Source of the DNA: Jaapia argillacea MUCL 33604 | Lineage: Eukaryota > Basidiomycota > Agaricomycetes > Jaapiales > Jaapiaceae | Assembly (NCBI GenBank): GCA_000697665.1 | Contig: KL197711.1 | Location: 1,827,209-1,891,208 of the forward strand | Length of the DNA: 64,000 nucleotides | Direction: 5' to 3' | Shown here: piece after piece, positions 20,979 through 33,094 of the stretch | Layout of the letters: every line of letters starts with the position of its first letter | How positions within the stretch are numbered: position 1 is the stretch's first letter | Program-made: the position numbers and the translations under genes | The notes under the pieces: generated by a model | Database searches by the model: none | What the model was told of the DNA's origin: nothing | What the model saw: the letters and a program-made list of their open reading frames with translations, nothing else

Positions 20979-23907
20979 ATGGAAACACAGAACAGAAGGC
21001 GTGGTCGACCCAAGGGGTCCCGAAACAAACCCGATGCTGGCCCTGTGGGGAGGCCTCGCAAGGATGGTCAACCTCCGCGGAAGCGTCACAGAGATCCTGA
21101 CGCAGAACCATTCCATGTCCACGAAGGTGACATACAAGCTGTATCGAACGGATAAACTATCGGGTGCTTACCCCCAACGGATTGTCCACGATCTATACAG
21201 GGCACGGACAAGCCATCTTGGAAAGTCAACAGGTCGTTGATCAAGATACCGGACACGTTCTCCACACCATTGTCTGCTCAAATCAGCTTTCCCTGGCTGA
21301 TGATCCTGTTGTTGTGGCTTCTGGACAACCCAGGCAAAAGAAACCTCTTGGTCGACCCAAAGGGTCGAAGAACAGACCTGATTGCGGACCCGTTGGTCGG
21401 CCAAGGAAGGACGGTCTACCACCACAACGCCGAACCCAAGCAGCAGAGGGTGAGATCTTTTTCCAGCTCTTTACATTGTATTTAATGCACAACGACCACA
21501 CGCCCATCTTGACACAGCCAGCCCTCAGATTTCGGTTCCTGAAGCACAAACTACAAATGTAGGACAAGGTGAGATTTAGGGGTATCGTTGAGAAACACTC
21601 GCTTACTCTTTGTCCACTCCTGACAGCTTGGCAATCCGGGCCCCAACAGAGGGAGCTTCATGGTCAGACATACTCAACCATGTCGGAATCAAACCCCACC
21701 GGGTTTGCTTCTGCTTCAACCAGTCTGGCGGTCGTGCCGATCGAAGCCTCTCAAGTAGCGCCTAGTGACGTCCAAGAGGCAGCGCGTGTTGTATCCCCGG
21801 GTCCACACACCAAAAGACCTCGGGGTCGTCCCAAGGGCACAAAGAACGGACCCAACGCTGGAAATGTCGGACGTCCCAGGAAAGATGGAAATCCCCCGCA
21901 AAGGAGGTTATCGAAGGAGAACCCCGCTATCCCCCAACAAAGTACTCTATATACCCCACCCCTGTCATATTTGCTTCTAATATCTCTCGTTTCAGGTTCA
22001 CAAGGTTACATTCACCGTGAGTCCTACATGCATTCCACGTCAAGGCGGCTTTGGATTTGACCCCAAATCAGTTGCCCACGGAGTGTTCATGAGACCATCC
22101 GAATCTCCTCCTATCCCTCGCATCGAAACCGCATCTGAATCCCTTTCTCGTGATCAAGTCCCGCCTATGGGCAGCTTGACGCCACCTCAATGGTCACCTT
22201 CTCTACATGACTCTGTTCTGGATCCTCGATTGCGCTCGATTTCACATCGTTCCAACCACATCCCAATGCAACAGCCCTCTCCAGAATTAACCTCTTCCGA
22301 ACTCGATAACGATCAGGGTAGGTTCGAATTACCCAAGTTCATCAGCCAAGAAATTGATTTGCTCACATAGATATCTCGTCTCAACCACCTTCTCAATCAA
22401 ACTCAACAAGCTCATCGGATGCAGTGCACTCATGGACGCATCCTTCACCCTCCAATTCTTCGCCGCAATCTCAAGCTGTTCCCTCTTCTTCAGAAGTCTA
22501 CCATCCGATGTCACCACGCCCATCGATATCGACATTAACACCATCAGCCGAATCGTGGTTCTGTCTTTTTCCTGCCTCTGTTTTGCCAGAGTTACCGACA
22601 ATGCTGTCTCAATTGTCCGCTTCAATCCAATCTGCCCTAAGGCCTTCACAAAGTGGACGTACCCCGCCAACATCTGGGCAGCAAGACTCTCGCACACCAA
22701 ACTCTGCTGATCGCGATCAGGAAACCATTTCGGCAGGGCACAAGCGGCGTAACCGTCATGACATTGTTAACCCATCGTCGGAGAAGCGACCCCGAGTATC
22801 GAGTGATGTAACTCCCCTTCTAGTGAGTACACAGGTCGATACCCAAGAATGTCACACGACGGCTTCAAACGTTATCACTAACACTTGTCCCCAGTCTTTC
22901 TCGCCGCATTTTCCTGGAAACCAAGCGTCGTCGTCCACCCAATCTTCCTCCTCATCTCAACCATTATTTTACATCCTGCCACTGTCCTCTCTCCCTCACC
23001 TCCCAACATCCGCCTCGCAATCAGTGGCTCCTTCAAATCCGACTCCGTCTCTCAATCCACCTGACATATTGGCCCCAACTTCCATGGTTCACCACCCCGA
23101 ACCTCCAGCACCGGCCGATCTAAGCACCTCAGACTCGATTTCCAATCCAGATCATGACACAGATCCGACCAATGACAATACCACTCCCGCCGTAGAAGGC
23201 CCAGAGCCTCCCCATCAAGTACCTCTTGACCCTCCCCAACCCGCTGACGACCTTTCACCTACCGTCCAGAAGACAAGGAAGGCTCGGACTTGCACGAAAT
23301 GCAGGGGCACAGACTGCGACGGACGTTGGGGTGTTCGGCGATGTCCAGTGCTTCTCAGGGCTGCGGGAGTGAGAAAACTTTCTTTGGTATGACCGCTGTA
23401 TGGTTGATCTTCGGACTGCAGATCATTGTCCAATCGTCCATCCCAGAACCAGACCTCCCGCCGGAGAGTGCTGGACATGATGCAACGGCAACGACCCAGT
23501 CTAGACCAGCGACCAACTCCCTCCTGGCTAGCCACATTCCGGTATCAACACAGCATGCATTTTCCATATCAGGTTCTTCTCCAGGTCCCTCAAGGACGCT
23601 GGTCGGCGTCTCGGAAATTTCTTCCCTTGACCAAGGAACCCCACCCGATGCACCAAGTGCAGGCAAGCGGAAACGATCCTGTGTCCATTGCCGGAGCCCT
23701 GAATGCAAGGGAAAGTGGGGGGTTGTGAATTGCCCGTTTTATCAACAGGTACGGATGCATCTCGAGATGGGGAGTTGTACTGAAAACAAAACATTGGCTT
23801 GTGCTCCGCAGCGACAAATTGGCGCCCAGTCGAATCAGGGTAACGGGAACGATGCTAGTCGTGAGATATTGGAGTGGCATCGAGGGATGGTTTCTTGGAA
23901 GTCTTGA
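20979..23907 (+). CDS. AT-hook nuclear protein with two C-terminal Cys-knuckles
   Basis: Exons 20979..21126, 21201..21449, 21518..21568, 21627..21941, 21996..22004, 22045..22317, 22371..23368 and 23422..23907 give 842 aa. Three copies of a unit of the form RGRPKGSxNxPxxGxVGRPRKDGxPP sit on exons 1, 2 and 4, so there are six AT-hook cores (GRP) for minor-groove binding. A long Ser/Pro-rich disordered part contains a basic patch (GHKRRNRHD, EKRPR). Near the end are two similar motifs of form C-x2-C-x5-C-x(G/D)-x-WGV-x2-CP (CTKCRGTDC and CVHCRSPEC), likely small zinc knuckles. A role in chromatin or transcription is inferred. The 9-nt exon is optional; a 63-nt in-frame stretch at 23749-23811 could be a further intron. 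The exact family is not recognised. Confidence 0.72.
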
Positions 23908-24072
23908 GACCACTGAGGAGACCACTTGGTGAACCTAACACTGCCTCAGCTGGTAATACTCCAACGTTATAGCATAAGCAGCGGCAGTCTATAAGTACAT
24001 CGAACACGGAGCACTGGCAGATCTGAAACGAATGTCCTGGACGTAAATATCATCAACAAGATATCGAACGTG

Positions 24073-25329
24073 CTACTCAACCGGCGCAGTGAGATCGACG
24101 AAATGGTCCGCAAGACGCTCCTCAATATCCTCCATCAAGACAACCAACGCTTTTAACGCCGCAGCTCTGCACTGAGGCGTTAACAACGACCCCAAGTCAG
24201 AGTTCGCCAGCAAGATGTCCTGCATACATCTCAGTCGACCAAGGACATCTGACGATCTGTACTTCAGGGTCTTCTCGTGCTTCCCCGCAGCTAACCACTG
24301 GGAATTCCAAACGGACAAACAGCCATGCTGGTGATAAGTGCACCCGTCTGGCCGGTCGAAGGTGGGGGGAGTGGTACGAAGGACGTCCCAAAGATTGACA
24401 AGGGACCAAGAGCCTGAGAGGAGTCGAACGCGTTGATCTCGACTTAGGGTGTCGTCGAGATGGCATTCACCGGGAGTGGTACGGCTTTCCATGAGTTGGA
24501 CATAGTAAGCGACACCTTGAAGTGAGCGAAGGTTGTATTTGTCGGAGAAGGTGAGAGCGGGACCAGGCCAGAGTGTGCGAGAGAGGATTCGGTTCGTCCA
24601 CTGAGCGATAACGTTATCGCGAAGACGGTGATGGTTGCATAAAATGGCGATCTCGAGAACACGGGCTATACGGTCTGAAGAGCAGGAAGCTAGCTCGTTC
24701 GAAGGAGTTCCGTACGCCCCGGAAAGGACATTGTAGAGAGCATCAACAGCCCAAGTCTCGATCGTCGCAAAGTGGTATTTGTTGGTGATCTCTGCGATTG
24801 TGAGCAAGTGACTTATATCTGCCTTCGGCGTGTTATAAACTTGAAGCTCTGGGGGACTGTGGGCAGTCCGCACGTAGGTGAGTTTGCCAGCTCTCTACGG
24901 CGGAAGGCTGGAACACGTACAGAGCATACATTACCCACAACAACGCACGGAACTGATCAGGCGTGTCTCCAGGAAGAAAGACCGGGTTATCGTCCTTTGA
25001 CCCCTCCGTGACACCCTTCTTGTCAGAAGGGAGTGAAAACATATTCTGAAACGCAGAGGAATCTCTGGCCAGCAGAAATCGGTGAACCTGATCGAGACAA
25101 TCAGCCGTCCGTCATTAGCGAGGTAAATCTATCGCACCTTGAACAATATATTATCCACCAGGATGACACAGTCACCATCGTCCAGGTAGTATTGGGTATC
25201 ACGAGTAGGTTTGGTGCAAACCGCTTCCGTGGGCTCATCTATCGAAATCTCCTCAGTCTTCTGCCGCTTCCGCGCGGGTTCGACTGACTCCCAGTCATCA
25301 GCAGAGCTCGATGTGTGTTCCGATTCCAT
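24073..25329 (-). CDS. BTB/POZ domain protein
   Basis: Exons on the minus strand are 25329..25138, 25087..24921 and 24856..24073, giving 380 aa. After an acidic/basic N-terminus (EPARKRQK, a possible nuclear signal) comes a BTB fold: DGDCVILVDNILFKVHRFLL, SAFQNMF, then the DTPDQFRALLWVMYAL segment and a helical region. The rest is helical with conserved Trp/Leu positions, typical of the large basidiomycete BTB family, whose members are thought to act in protein interaction or as Cul3 adaptors. No Kelch or other partner domain is present. The start codon lies 168 bases from that of eIF3i on the other strand. Confidence 0.85.
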
Positions 25330-25497
25330 CTGGTTCAACGTGTGGCGCGCCGTAGAGGGCGAAACAAGGTTATGGAACCCATCGACAACGGAGGACAAGC
25401 AGTGCGCTACCGAAAAGTCTCACGCTATTTGAAGCACTGACTGTGAAGGAACTTTGTGGACAAGTTCCCCAACAAAAAATCTTGCTCTCATACAACC
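25330..25497. promoter_or_regulatory. compact bidirectional promoter, BTB gene / TIF34
   Basis: Only 168 bases separate the two divergent ATGs, so the genes must share regulatory DNA and short leaders. No TATA box was seen, as expected for a housekeeping gene. Confidence 0.55.
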
Positions 25498-26907
25498 ATG
25501 GTACAGCCCTTGAATCTTGTTCAATATTCGTGTAATTGACATTGAGTTTCCCAGAGGCCAATCCTATTGCAAGGTTGGTCAGATTGGGTCCTCCACCGTT
25601 TTGAACTAACGACCCGAATTCAGGACATGAGCGATCTCTGACACAGATTAAATTCAACAGGGAGGGAGACCTCCTATTCTCCTGCTCAAAAGATCACATT
25701 ATCAATGTGTGGTTCACACATAACGGAGAGAGACTTGGAACGTATGATGGGCACAATGGAACTGTGTGGACAGTCGATGTAGATTGTGAGTTTCGTCAAT
25801 TTTCATGGCCAGGTGGTCAAGTCTGATAGATGCGATCTGCTGTTCAGCGAACTCGGAATTTATGGTATCAGGCTCAGCCGATAATACCCTCCGATTATGG
25901 AACGTTGCGACAGGCAAATGCTTGTTCAAGTGGGAATTCCCGACGGCAGTGAAGAGGGTTGCTTTCAACGAGGATGATGATCAAGTGGTCTGTATCACAG
26001 AGCAGCGGATGGGTCATCAGGGTGCTATCCGAGTGTTCAATATCAACCGGGAAGGCGATGGAACAAAACGTATGTTGTGTCGCCCCCACTCGTAATCGGT
26101 TCTTCATCACCCATGACTTCACCTATCACAGAATCGAAGGAGCCTCTCTACATGTTCCATCCCATCGGATCAAAAGCGACCGTCTGCGCTTTCTCTTTCC
26201 AGCCTGGCATCATCATCACAGGCCACGAATCCGGCAAAATTGCGTTATTCGATGTCAAGACCGGCGACGAGGTCAACAACAATGAGCGAGCGCATAACGA
26301 TGTTGTCACTGATTTACAGCTGAGTCCCGACCGAACGTATTTCATCACCAGTAGCAAGGACAAGTCAGCACGCGTGCGTTGCTTTTCCTTCTTCACGTTC
26401 TCACGAGCCGAAATTCTGAGACAAAGATGCCTACTGTAGCTACACGACACCAAATCTCTGATGGTGCTGAAGACATATCCAACTGAAACCCCTCTGAATA
26501 GTGCTGCTCTTGCGCCCAAGCGACCCTACGTGAGCCACTCTCCGTCGTCTCAACCACTGAAGAATGTATTTGATGATGAAACTAGGTTTTGCTTGGAGGC
26601 GGTCAAGAGGCAATGAGCGTTACCACCACCTCGTTGCGTCAAGGCAAGTTCGAGACACGCTTCTGGCACAAGATCTTTGAGGAAGAAGTTGGCCGGGTAA
26701 AAGGCCATTTTGGTCCTGTCAACACGTGAGTCCTCTCATGACCCCCTTCATACTTCTCCCTAATTGACGACCTTTTCCAGAATTGCCGTTCACCCTGCCG
26801 GAACAACCTACGCGTCGGGAGGTGAGGACGGTTTCGTTCGTGTGCACCATTTCGACGACAGTTATTGGAGAGCGAAGCCATATGGTGACTTGGAGATTCT
26901 GGAGTAA
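25498..26907 (+). CDS. TIF34: eukaryotic translation initiation factor 3 subunit I (eIF3i)
   Basis: Exons 25498..25500, 25555..25573, 25624..25785, 25848..26069, 26132..26373, 26440..26529, 26586..26725 and 26781..26907 give 334 aa, close to the yeast protein of 347. The start [19 protein letters not shown], the repeats around DNTLRLW and [18 protein letters not shown], and the ending DGFVRVHHF are diagnostic for this seven-bladed WD40 subunit of the eIF3 complex, which promotes 40S recruitment in the cytosol. The only coding bases of the first exon are ATG: the start codon is directly followed by GTACAG, and the next exon has 19 nt. Without these two exons the conserved N-terminus cannot be built. 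Shares a promoter with the BTB gene. Confidence 0.93.
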
Positions 26908-27229
26908 CGTGGCATGCCACTGCCATCTCCATGTAGCTGTCAGATGTATTTTTGGAGATATATCTTACTGTATCCTCCTTGTTGCTTATCAAACCTATGT
27001 TGACGCGATCCGAGCGAATATATATACCCACCAAACGGTGAAAGCAGCACTTGGCAAGCAAGGTTTGTTTGTACATACGTGAAAAAGCGTGAGGATTGTG
27101 GAGAGGTATTGGGGTAAGGTGAATCCATAGTGAACGTCATAAGGAATAAAAAGCAACAGGCTCCCGAAGTCCGTCCAATTCGATTCCGATGCCTATCTAA
27201 GAGACACCGGCAGCTCCTGCGTTTAGTCA
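26908..27229. other. intergenic stretch between convergent genes
   Basis: 3' flanks of TIF34 and of the GPI-type protein gene. Nothing else seen. Confidence 0.4.
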
Positions 27230-28694
27230 TCATAATAGACACAGCAGAGGAAAAGTGAGTAACGCCGCCAGGGCCAGAACGGGAGGTAGATGGCGGAATA
27301 ATCGGGGTGGTAATGATGAATGGTTCGCTGAGCTGTGGGAAGTATTAAAGATGCGTTCAGCATGTTCCCGTGAGAGTAGGACGAACCTCTTCGTCGTAGT
27401 CGCCGGTTTCGCAGTGATCTTGACTTGAATCAGAGCGACCAAGCCATCAATCGCATTCTTTCCATCAACACCAACGGACAAGTAATGGTTGATCCCATTA
27501 CTTGTATTCTGCAACAAGCCCGAGACGTACTGAACGTCTGTTTGGTATGTGTATCCTTGACTTGATACCGAACCGGAGAATGTTGATGTATTCGATACTG
27601 TAGATGTGTTGACAAACTGACCGCCCGTCGCATTGCCGACAAACCAATCACTAGAGGGCAATTAGAAGGGACGAAGCATGTAGTCAACATGAAACATACC
27701 GCGCAAGGTTGTAGCTAGTATCACGGAGTGGTCAATTCCACTCCTGTTACAAGGACAATAGCTACTCACCCATTCGGTATGATATCGTGTTGCAGAGCTA
27801 TTGGTAATTCGTACGATAAGCCCATGAATATTGCACCGCTATACTCGATCAAGTTAGCTGGCGAGGAATCGTGGAAAGTTTGACCTGCCCAACCTGTTTG
27901 CCTGGTTCCCGTTTTGCACCCAGTATCGAAAATGATTCCCTCCTTGAATGGTTTCTGTGCATGTACCAAAGGCAGGATCCCCATAGTCCCAGCGAATCAC
28001 AGCTGTTTCGTTCTCTACAAACGGGGTCAGCTCCGTAGGATCAACCTCAATCAAAAACTCGACCAAGTACTGCGGATGGAGTGGATTGCATTGCTTTCGA
28101 GACAACGAGAGAGAGAGAAATGGCCAACTCCACCGCTTTCGTGGGAGAGCAAGCAAGATATATGCGCACAAGACCCTCCATTTGAAAAGGAATGATGGAC
28201 TGCACTCACTCACGCCGTTTCCATCTCCCAAATTAGCACCCTGGTCAGAACCTGAATGCTGGCCTAAACACTCCGAACTGAACCCGACAGCCCTGCTTGC
28301 CGTTAGTCGCTTCCAAACGATGCGGACACGAACTCGACTCACTGAAAGTAATTTCTCAAACCCCCATTAATCTCCTGGTCCACGAGAACGTCCGAGTCGG
28401 AGTTTGCAGTTATAATGCCATTAAGTGGTTCCCCGAGACCAGCGGGGTAAGTGTCGGGTACGATCTGCAGCAGCGTTGCATGCATGAGCACATGCGACAT
28501 GTGAGTGACTCTGTTGTACTTACGGTCAGCATAGCCCCGCCATTGGAAGTCGGAAGGTAAAATCCTTGTGGTGGTACGCCTCTGGGTAACAAATGGCGAT
28601 GTGGTGATGGGGGGTGTCCTCGTGGGTCGTAAGATGAAGCGACAGAGAGATTTGGGACGCATAACAGAAGGAAAAACAGAGATATCGAGGCCAT
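27230..28694 (-). CDS. secreted, probably GPI-anchored conserved fungal protein
   Basis: Exons on the minus strand are 28694..28524, 28464..28343, 28292..28214, 28069..27894, 27838..27770, 27714..27700, 27650..27387 and 27332..27230, giving 332 aa. A signal peptide (1-~19, SLFFLLLCVPNLSVA) and a C-terminal Ser-containing spacer followed by a hydrophobic tail (VLALAALLTFPLLCLL) mark a GPI-anchor precursor. The mature part has blocks such as NSDSDVLVDQEINGG, ECLGQHSGSDQGANLGDG, GNHFRYWVQNG and SGAIFMGLSYELP, and many N-glycosylation sites. I recognise these blocks as recurring in agaric genomes but know no function. One exon has only 15 nt; it supplies the YNLA residues that bridge PNG and RDW. 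Likely a cell-wall or surface protein. Confidence 0.8.
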
Positions 28695-31600
28695 TTTCGT
28701 GGTCGGCCGAATTGTAGGATATACAGATAGAGACTGAGAGTTAGTGAGACGTCTAAGGATAAGTCTAAGAAACAGAAGAGAGAGTGGTAAATATGGTGCT
28801 AGCCACAGCGGCGTGAATGGTCCAACGCCTGCATTCGGCTGATGTCAGCTACCGTATCCAGGCAAGAACAATAGATAGGGGCTTTATTTGCCTGCTGGGC
28901 GCTTGTTTGGCTCATTTCGTTGCCCTGATCACTCTTTATGCATCTCTGGTACAACTGGAATTCTTGTGCACCTCCACGAAAGCATTGGAACTCTAGAAAG
29001 TGGAAAATGCGATGGCCATCAAGTGCCACAGCCTATTTGACGCTCATACACATAGCTGCCGGGCTACTCGGTACATGTCCCAGAATATCTCCAAACACGG
29101 AGAATAGTCAAATGCAAGGGGTCAAGAGAGGTGGTTTTGGTCGCGGAGGGACTGGAGGAGCGCGTCAGGTGTCGTGACACCCCTTTCCCTAGTTCAGGGG
29201 ATACCGAGCGTTTACCAGGTACATACCACCACCCATTCGTCCCCCTTCCTCGCAGTACCAGCCAACGATTGGTCCCCGTGCCTCCTAATAGCGAGATTTT
29301 GCAATTGGAGAACCTATTTTCTCCATGAGGTCGGAAGGACCCCACACGTGTCCCCTGGTTTACTTCGGCCTCAAACTTTGGGCGGCATCTGACGGACATG
29401 CGAGGTATGTCCGTCAAGCGCTAATAGCAGGCTTTCGTACTGGCGATGGGAAGAATAGCCTCGTGGACATGGCGTCGTTCCGTAGGATGATAATTCCGCA
29501 GAGAGGGACTCCAATAATGTCCTTGAGTCAGGTCCAAGTCGAAGGAGCGAAGTATGATGATGATCGTCGGTTCTTGGTGTGCTTCACAGGATAAAACTAC
29601 GACCGAATGATTGCCCCAGGCTCTTTTCTTCGACGGATAAGAAGCTTCAAAATTGTGAGTGAGATCCCCTGCTCGACACAACGCAGCCAACTGACCGAAT
29701 TGAACCACAGTCCCATCAAGGCCTTCGTTCGGTGTCCACTGTGTTCGCGGAAAGAAATTCCCCGCTACACCGTCATCCCAACGCCACACTTGTGATGTTG
29801 TAAATCGTATGCAGGTGGCTTCTACTCGCCCTGTTCAGGGTGACCTCGTCGCTGACCAGGATGATCCACGCCGCGCTTCTTGGCTCGATGGCCAACGAAA
29901 ATGAATTGTAAGTCCCGTAACAACCATCTCGGGGTCTGTGAGTCGCAATCACCGATTCATTCGCTTGGCTCAGTTCGATCCCGGGCGCATGAATTTAGCT
30001 TTTTTCTTCGTCCTTGTGATGATATAATGCCAAGGTTTACCCCAACGTCTCGGTGAAGAACTTCGCAACAAGCTTGATGGTCAGTGCGACCCTCGCGTAG
30101 AATTCTCCAGCTAATGCGTGGATATTATCGGACAGGTGACGACGTGGGCGGCAATCCATACTGTGGTTGGAGGCGACGCGAACGATGATCACGTCGTTTG
30201 CGTCGTAGTCAGCCTCACCTAGTGCGGACCACAACGGCAAAGCCGTGGATGATATGGTCAAGTCCCTGGGGTGTTGGTGTTCGCCACCGTCGAGAGTTGG
30301 CAACAAGTAGCTTCCGGTACGTCCTTCCATCGCCGTGCCCATGACCCATATGGCCCGCCTGGTCCGGACTTGACGTTGGTCATCAGCGTCATATCCCCCA
30401 CTTCTCTGCCATGGCAACATTTCCATATATGCTCGACGATAGCATGGGCAGCAGGACCTTGCGTCGGACTGACTGTGGCTCACATGACAGAAGACGTTTC
30501 CGTCACGGTGGCGGTGATTTGCGGACGCCACTCTTCGAAAGTGACATCCTAGAAGGGATTGTGGTGTGTTCATCGAGATGGGTTGGTCGGTGGTTCGCAG
30601 CGGGTGGATATGTCGCGATGCCCGACGTCTATCCGCTAGTGTGTGACGGCGTGGCATGGCGAGCGTGGTTCCGTCCTTGTCCGTGGAGGTGTCTGACCTA
30701 GTAATGAATCGATTGAGGCAGGCCAACTCCGAAGGGTCGCTGATCCTCGCCGCGCCAATGGTTTGTCGGCGTAGCAGTCGGGGTGAAAACCTGGAGAGGA
30801 TTCATCCGCATCTCCTCGTATGGCGTTCTTGCCTTGTGTTGTCCGTCGCCCTCCAGTAATTTCGCCTCACCGAGGTACCGTGTGTCATTTCGGAAGTAGA
30901 GGTGACGGGGAACGCGTCGATGTTACGGGGAAGCGGAAGGGAAAATCTTGTCAGGACGAGGCGAGAATTGCCTGGCGGTGAAGGATTACCGTAAGCGGAA
31001 ACCCTATTATCCTCCACCCAAGCACCAAACAAATATTTATCCATACCTTTCAAGGCCGATCGCTCGTTTCTGACTGCAACGGGGACGATTGTGTATTTGT
31101 CGGAGGGCATGAGGGGGAGTCATGGTAGAGTGTGAGGAGGAAGGGAAGAAAGTCATCAGCCACGGCGCAAGTTTCCCTTGATGCACGGTATGATTTGTTA
31201 TCGACGCCTTGCTCAACATGGTCCGGATTCATAATCACGTCCTTCCTTCAATTTTCTGACCCAGCTGACCGGTCCCCTTTATGTTTTTGACCAGACCCCT
31301 GCATCCCGCTGTCGTTCCATTCCAGCATGCCGGTTATATCAATCCATCGCAACCGTGTGTTGAAGTTCCGCTTTACCCGATCTATCTTCTCCATCCCATG
31401 CAAAATTCCCTTTGCGGTACGATAATTCCTTTCGAATTAGTATTGCAGGCCCGTAACTTAAGCTGAATCCTCTTAGACCATGGCCTCACCCCGATCTAGA
31501 TTCCAGGGTCAAGGATATTAGAATGGGCAAAGGCTAATAAATGATTCATGGGGGGCCTCGAGCCCGATACGGTCGACGTGCTTTATTCCCCCCCTCGTCC

Positions 31601-33094
31601 ACTTCGTCACCTTTATCTATTCAACCGCCGGCGTCTTCACGCAGTCAAGGCCTCTCTTTGCGCAGCGCGTCGCCCTCATGGGGGAGAAATTACCGGTGGG
31701 GTATTCGTTTGTCTTACGGTCCCCCCACCTCCCCCTCACGTCAAGGTACCAAGGATCAACTGAGTCCCTTCAATTGTTTCCGGAGAAAATTTTCGCGCGA
31801 GAGACACGTATGCTACTCATCTACGGCTTGATTACGCGAACGGCTCCTCTTACAAGGCGGAGGGAGCCCTCGTATGGATACCGGTTTTCTTGTCGACGGG
31901 GGCTATCACGACTCTCACCATTTTCGCCTCAATCGTATCATAAGAATTCCGCGAATCCATTGGAATGTGAGTCATGAAACCATACATGTCAAGCTTGTCT
32001 AGCCTCCCTTCCCGCAGCACTGACTTGACCTGCCGTTCTACACAGCTTGGAGTCCTTTAGCGTTCTTCTCACCTTCGGATCTCCCCAGGGTTACGCGGCG
32101 TCCCAACAGATTCTCCCTTCTACTCGGTGGATAGTTGGTGCCGGGATAGTTGTGACCCTTAGGCTCCCTTAAAGCTTCCCGTGTATGAAGCTTCCCAAAT
32201 TCGGGAGGCGGTTGGCGACTTTAAGTAGCGAAGGCGATGATGAGCCCAGCTGGCACTCAGTGGAGTTAACGGCTCATCTTCATTGGACTTGACGAATCTA
32301 TGTTCGCAAAATACTGATGCAAGCGAACATCGCCTGCGCCACTCATCCGTCCTAGGCCCCACCATATTTGTCCTCGACAAATGGGTACGTGTCTTGTGTG
32401 GAGCTGGAAAGGTGCGCGGTGCTTACATTCATGATCGCGCGGGGCCTATCTTTTCTCACTCAAATCGCACCGCTGAAGACCTAGAATTTGTGGACAATCA
32501 TTGGAATCGACAATTCGCTCAGATGTCCCAACAATCGCAATTCTTATCACATCGACCTGGTCGTTTGCCGGAATGTTGTAGAGTATTCGGCTCTGTTCCT
32601 GGTTGGTCGCTGAGTTCAAAAAGTAGATATAAAAGGGAATTTCGCGTGGGGGGAAGCTTGTGAACCTGAGACGTCACCTTTTCCACGCCTGCTTAAACGT
32701 CGCTCCTTTTCCTCACCCCCTTAAAACTCTCGGATCGTCTGGCTTTCCAATGTTATCGCTATTGCGAACCATCCTCTGTGTTGCTGTAAGCTCTAGCTTC
32801 CGTTCCAGAACTTCTCGAGACAGCAACTCTACACTTCGCCTCTGCACCTGACATATCGGGCGGCAGCCGCCATTGGAGCCAAGTTACCGTCGCAGAACGG
32901 GAAGAATTTCGTTCAAAACAATTCCCATTTAAAGGTCTTGACAATCTCGCCGAATCGTGTCGTCATTCCAGGTCAGTTTGGCCCTGGTTGTAGCCTTGCA
33001 GTTGATGTGGATATCTCACCTAAAATTTTCACCGTTTGGTTGACTAGTCCAATTTATTCCTTGAATTATCGAGATCCGTTGAGTCTATCCCACA
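28695..33094. other. gene-poor stretch of 4.4 kb
   Basis: No gene can be supported with confidence. Coding-like fragments occur on the minus strand at 29421-29789 and 30037-31110; the latter is listed separately. No terminal repeats, transposase motifs or reverse-transcriptase motifs were recognised. The last part (about 32.7-33.1 kb) is probably the promoter of the YTH gene. Confidence 0.35.
30037..31110 (-). CDS. uncertain multi-exon gene or gene relic, function unknown
   Basis: An ATG-started frame of 102 codons (31110-30802) and two further open blocks on the same strand (with segments VTFEEWRPQITATV and GDMTLMTNVKSGPGGPYGSW, and a terminal GEFYARVALTIKLVAKFF ending at 30037) look more like protein than noise. 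Plausible GT-AG pairs could join them, but I could not establish one exon chain, and no domain is recognised. It may be a lineage-specific gene, a decayed gene or chance. Confidence 0.25.

Noticed and set aside
28695-33094. Transposon or LTR element in the gene-poor stretch
   Set aside because: No terminal repeats, target duplications, reverse-transcriptase, integrase or transposase motifs were recognised by eye.
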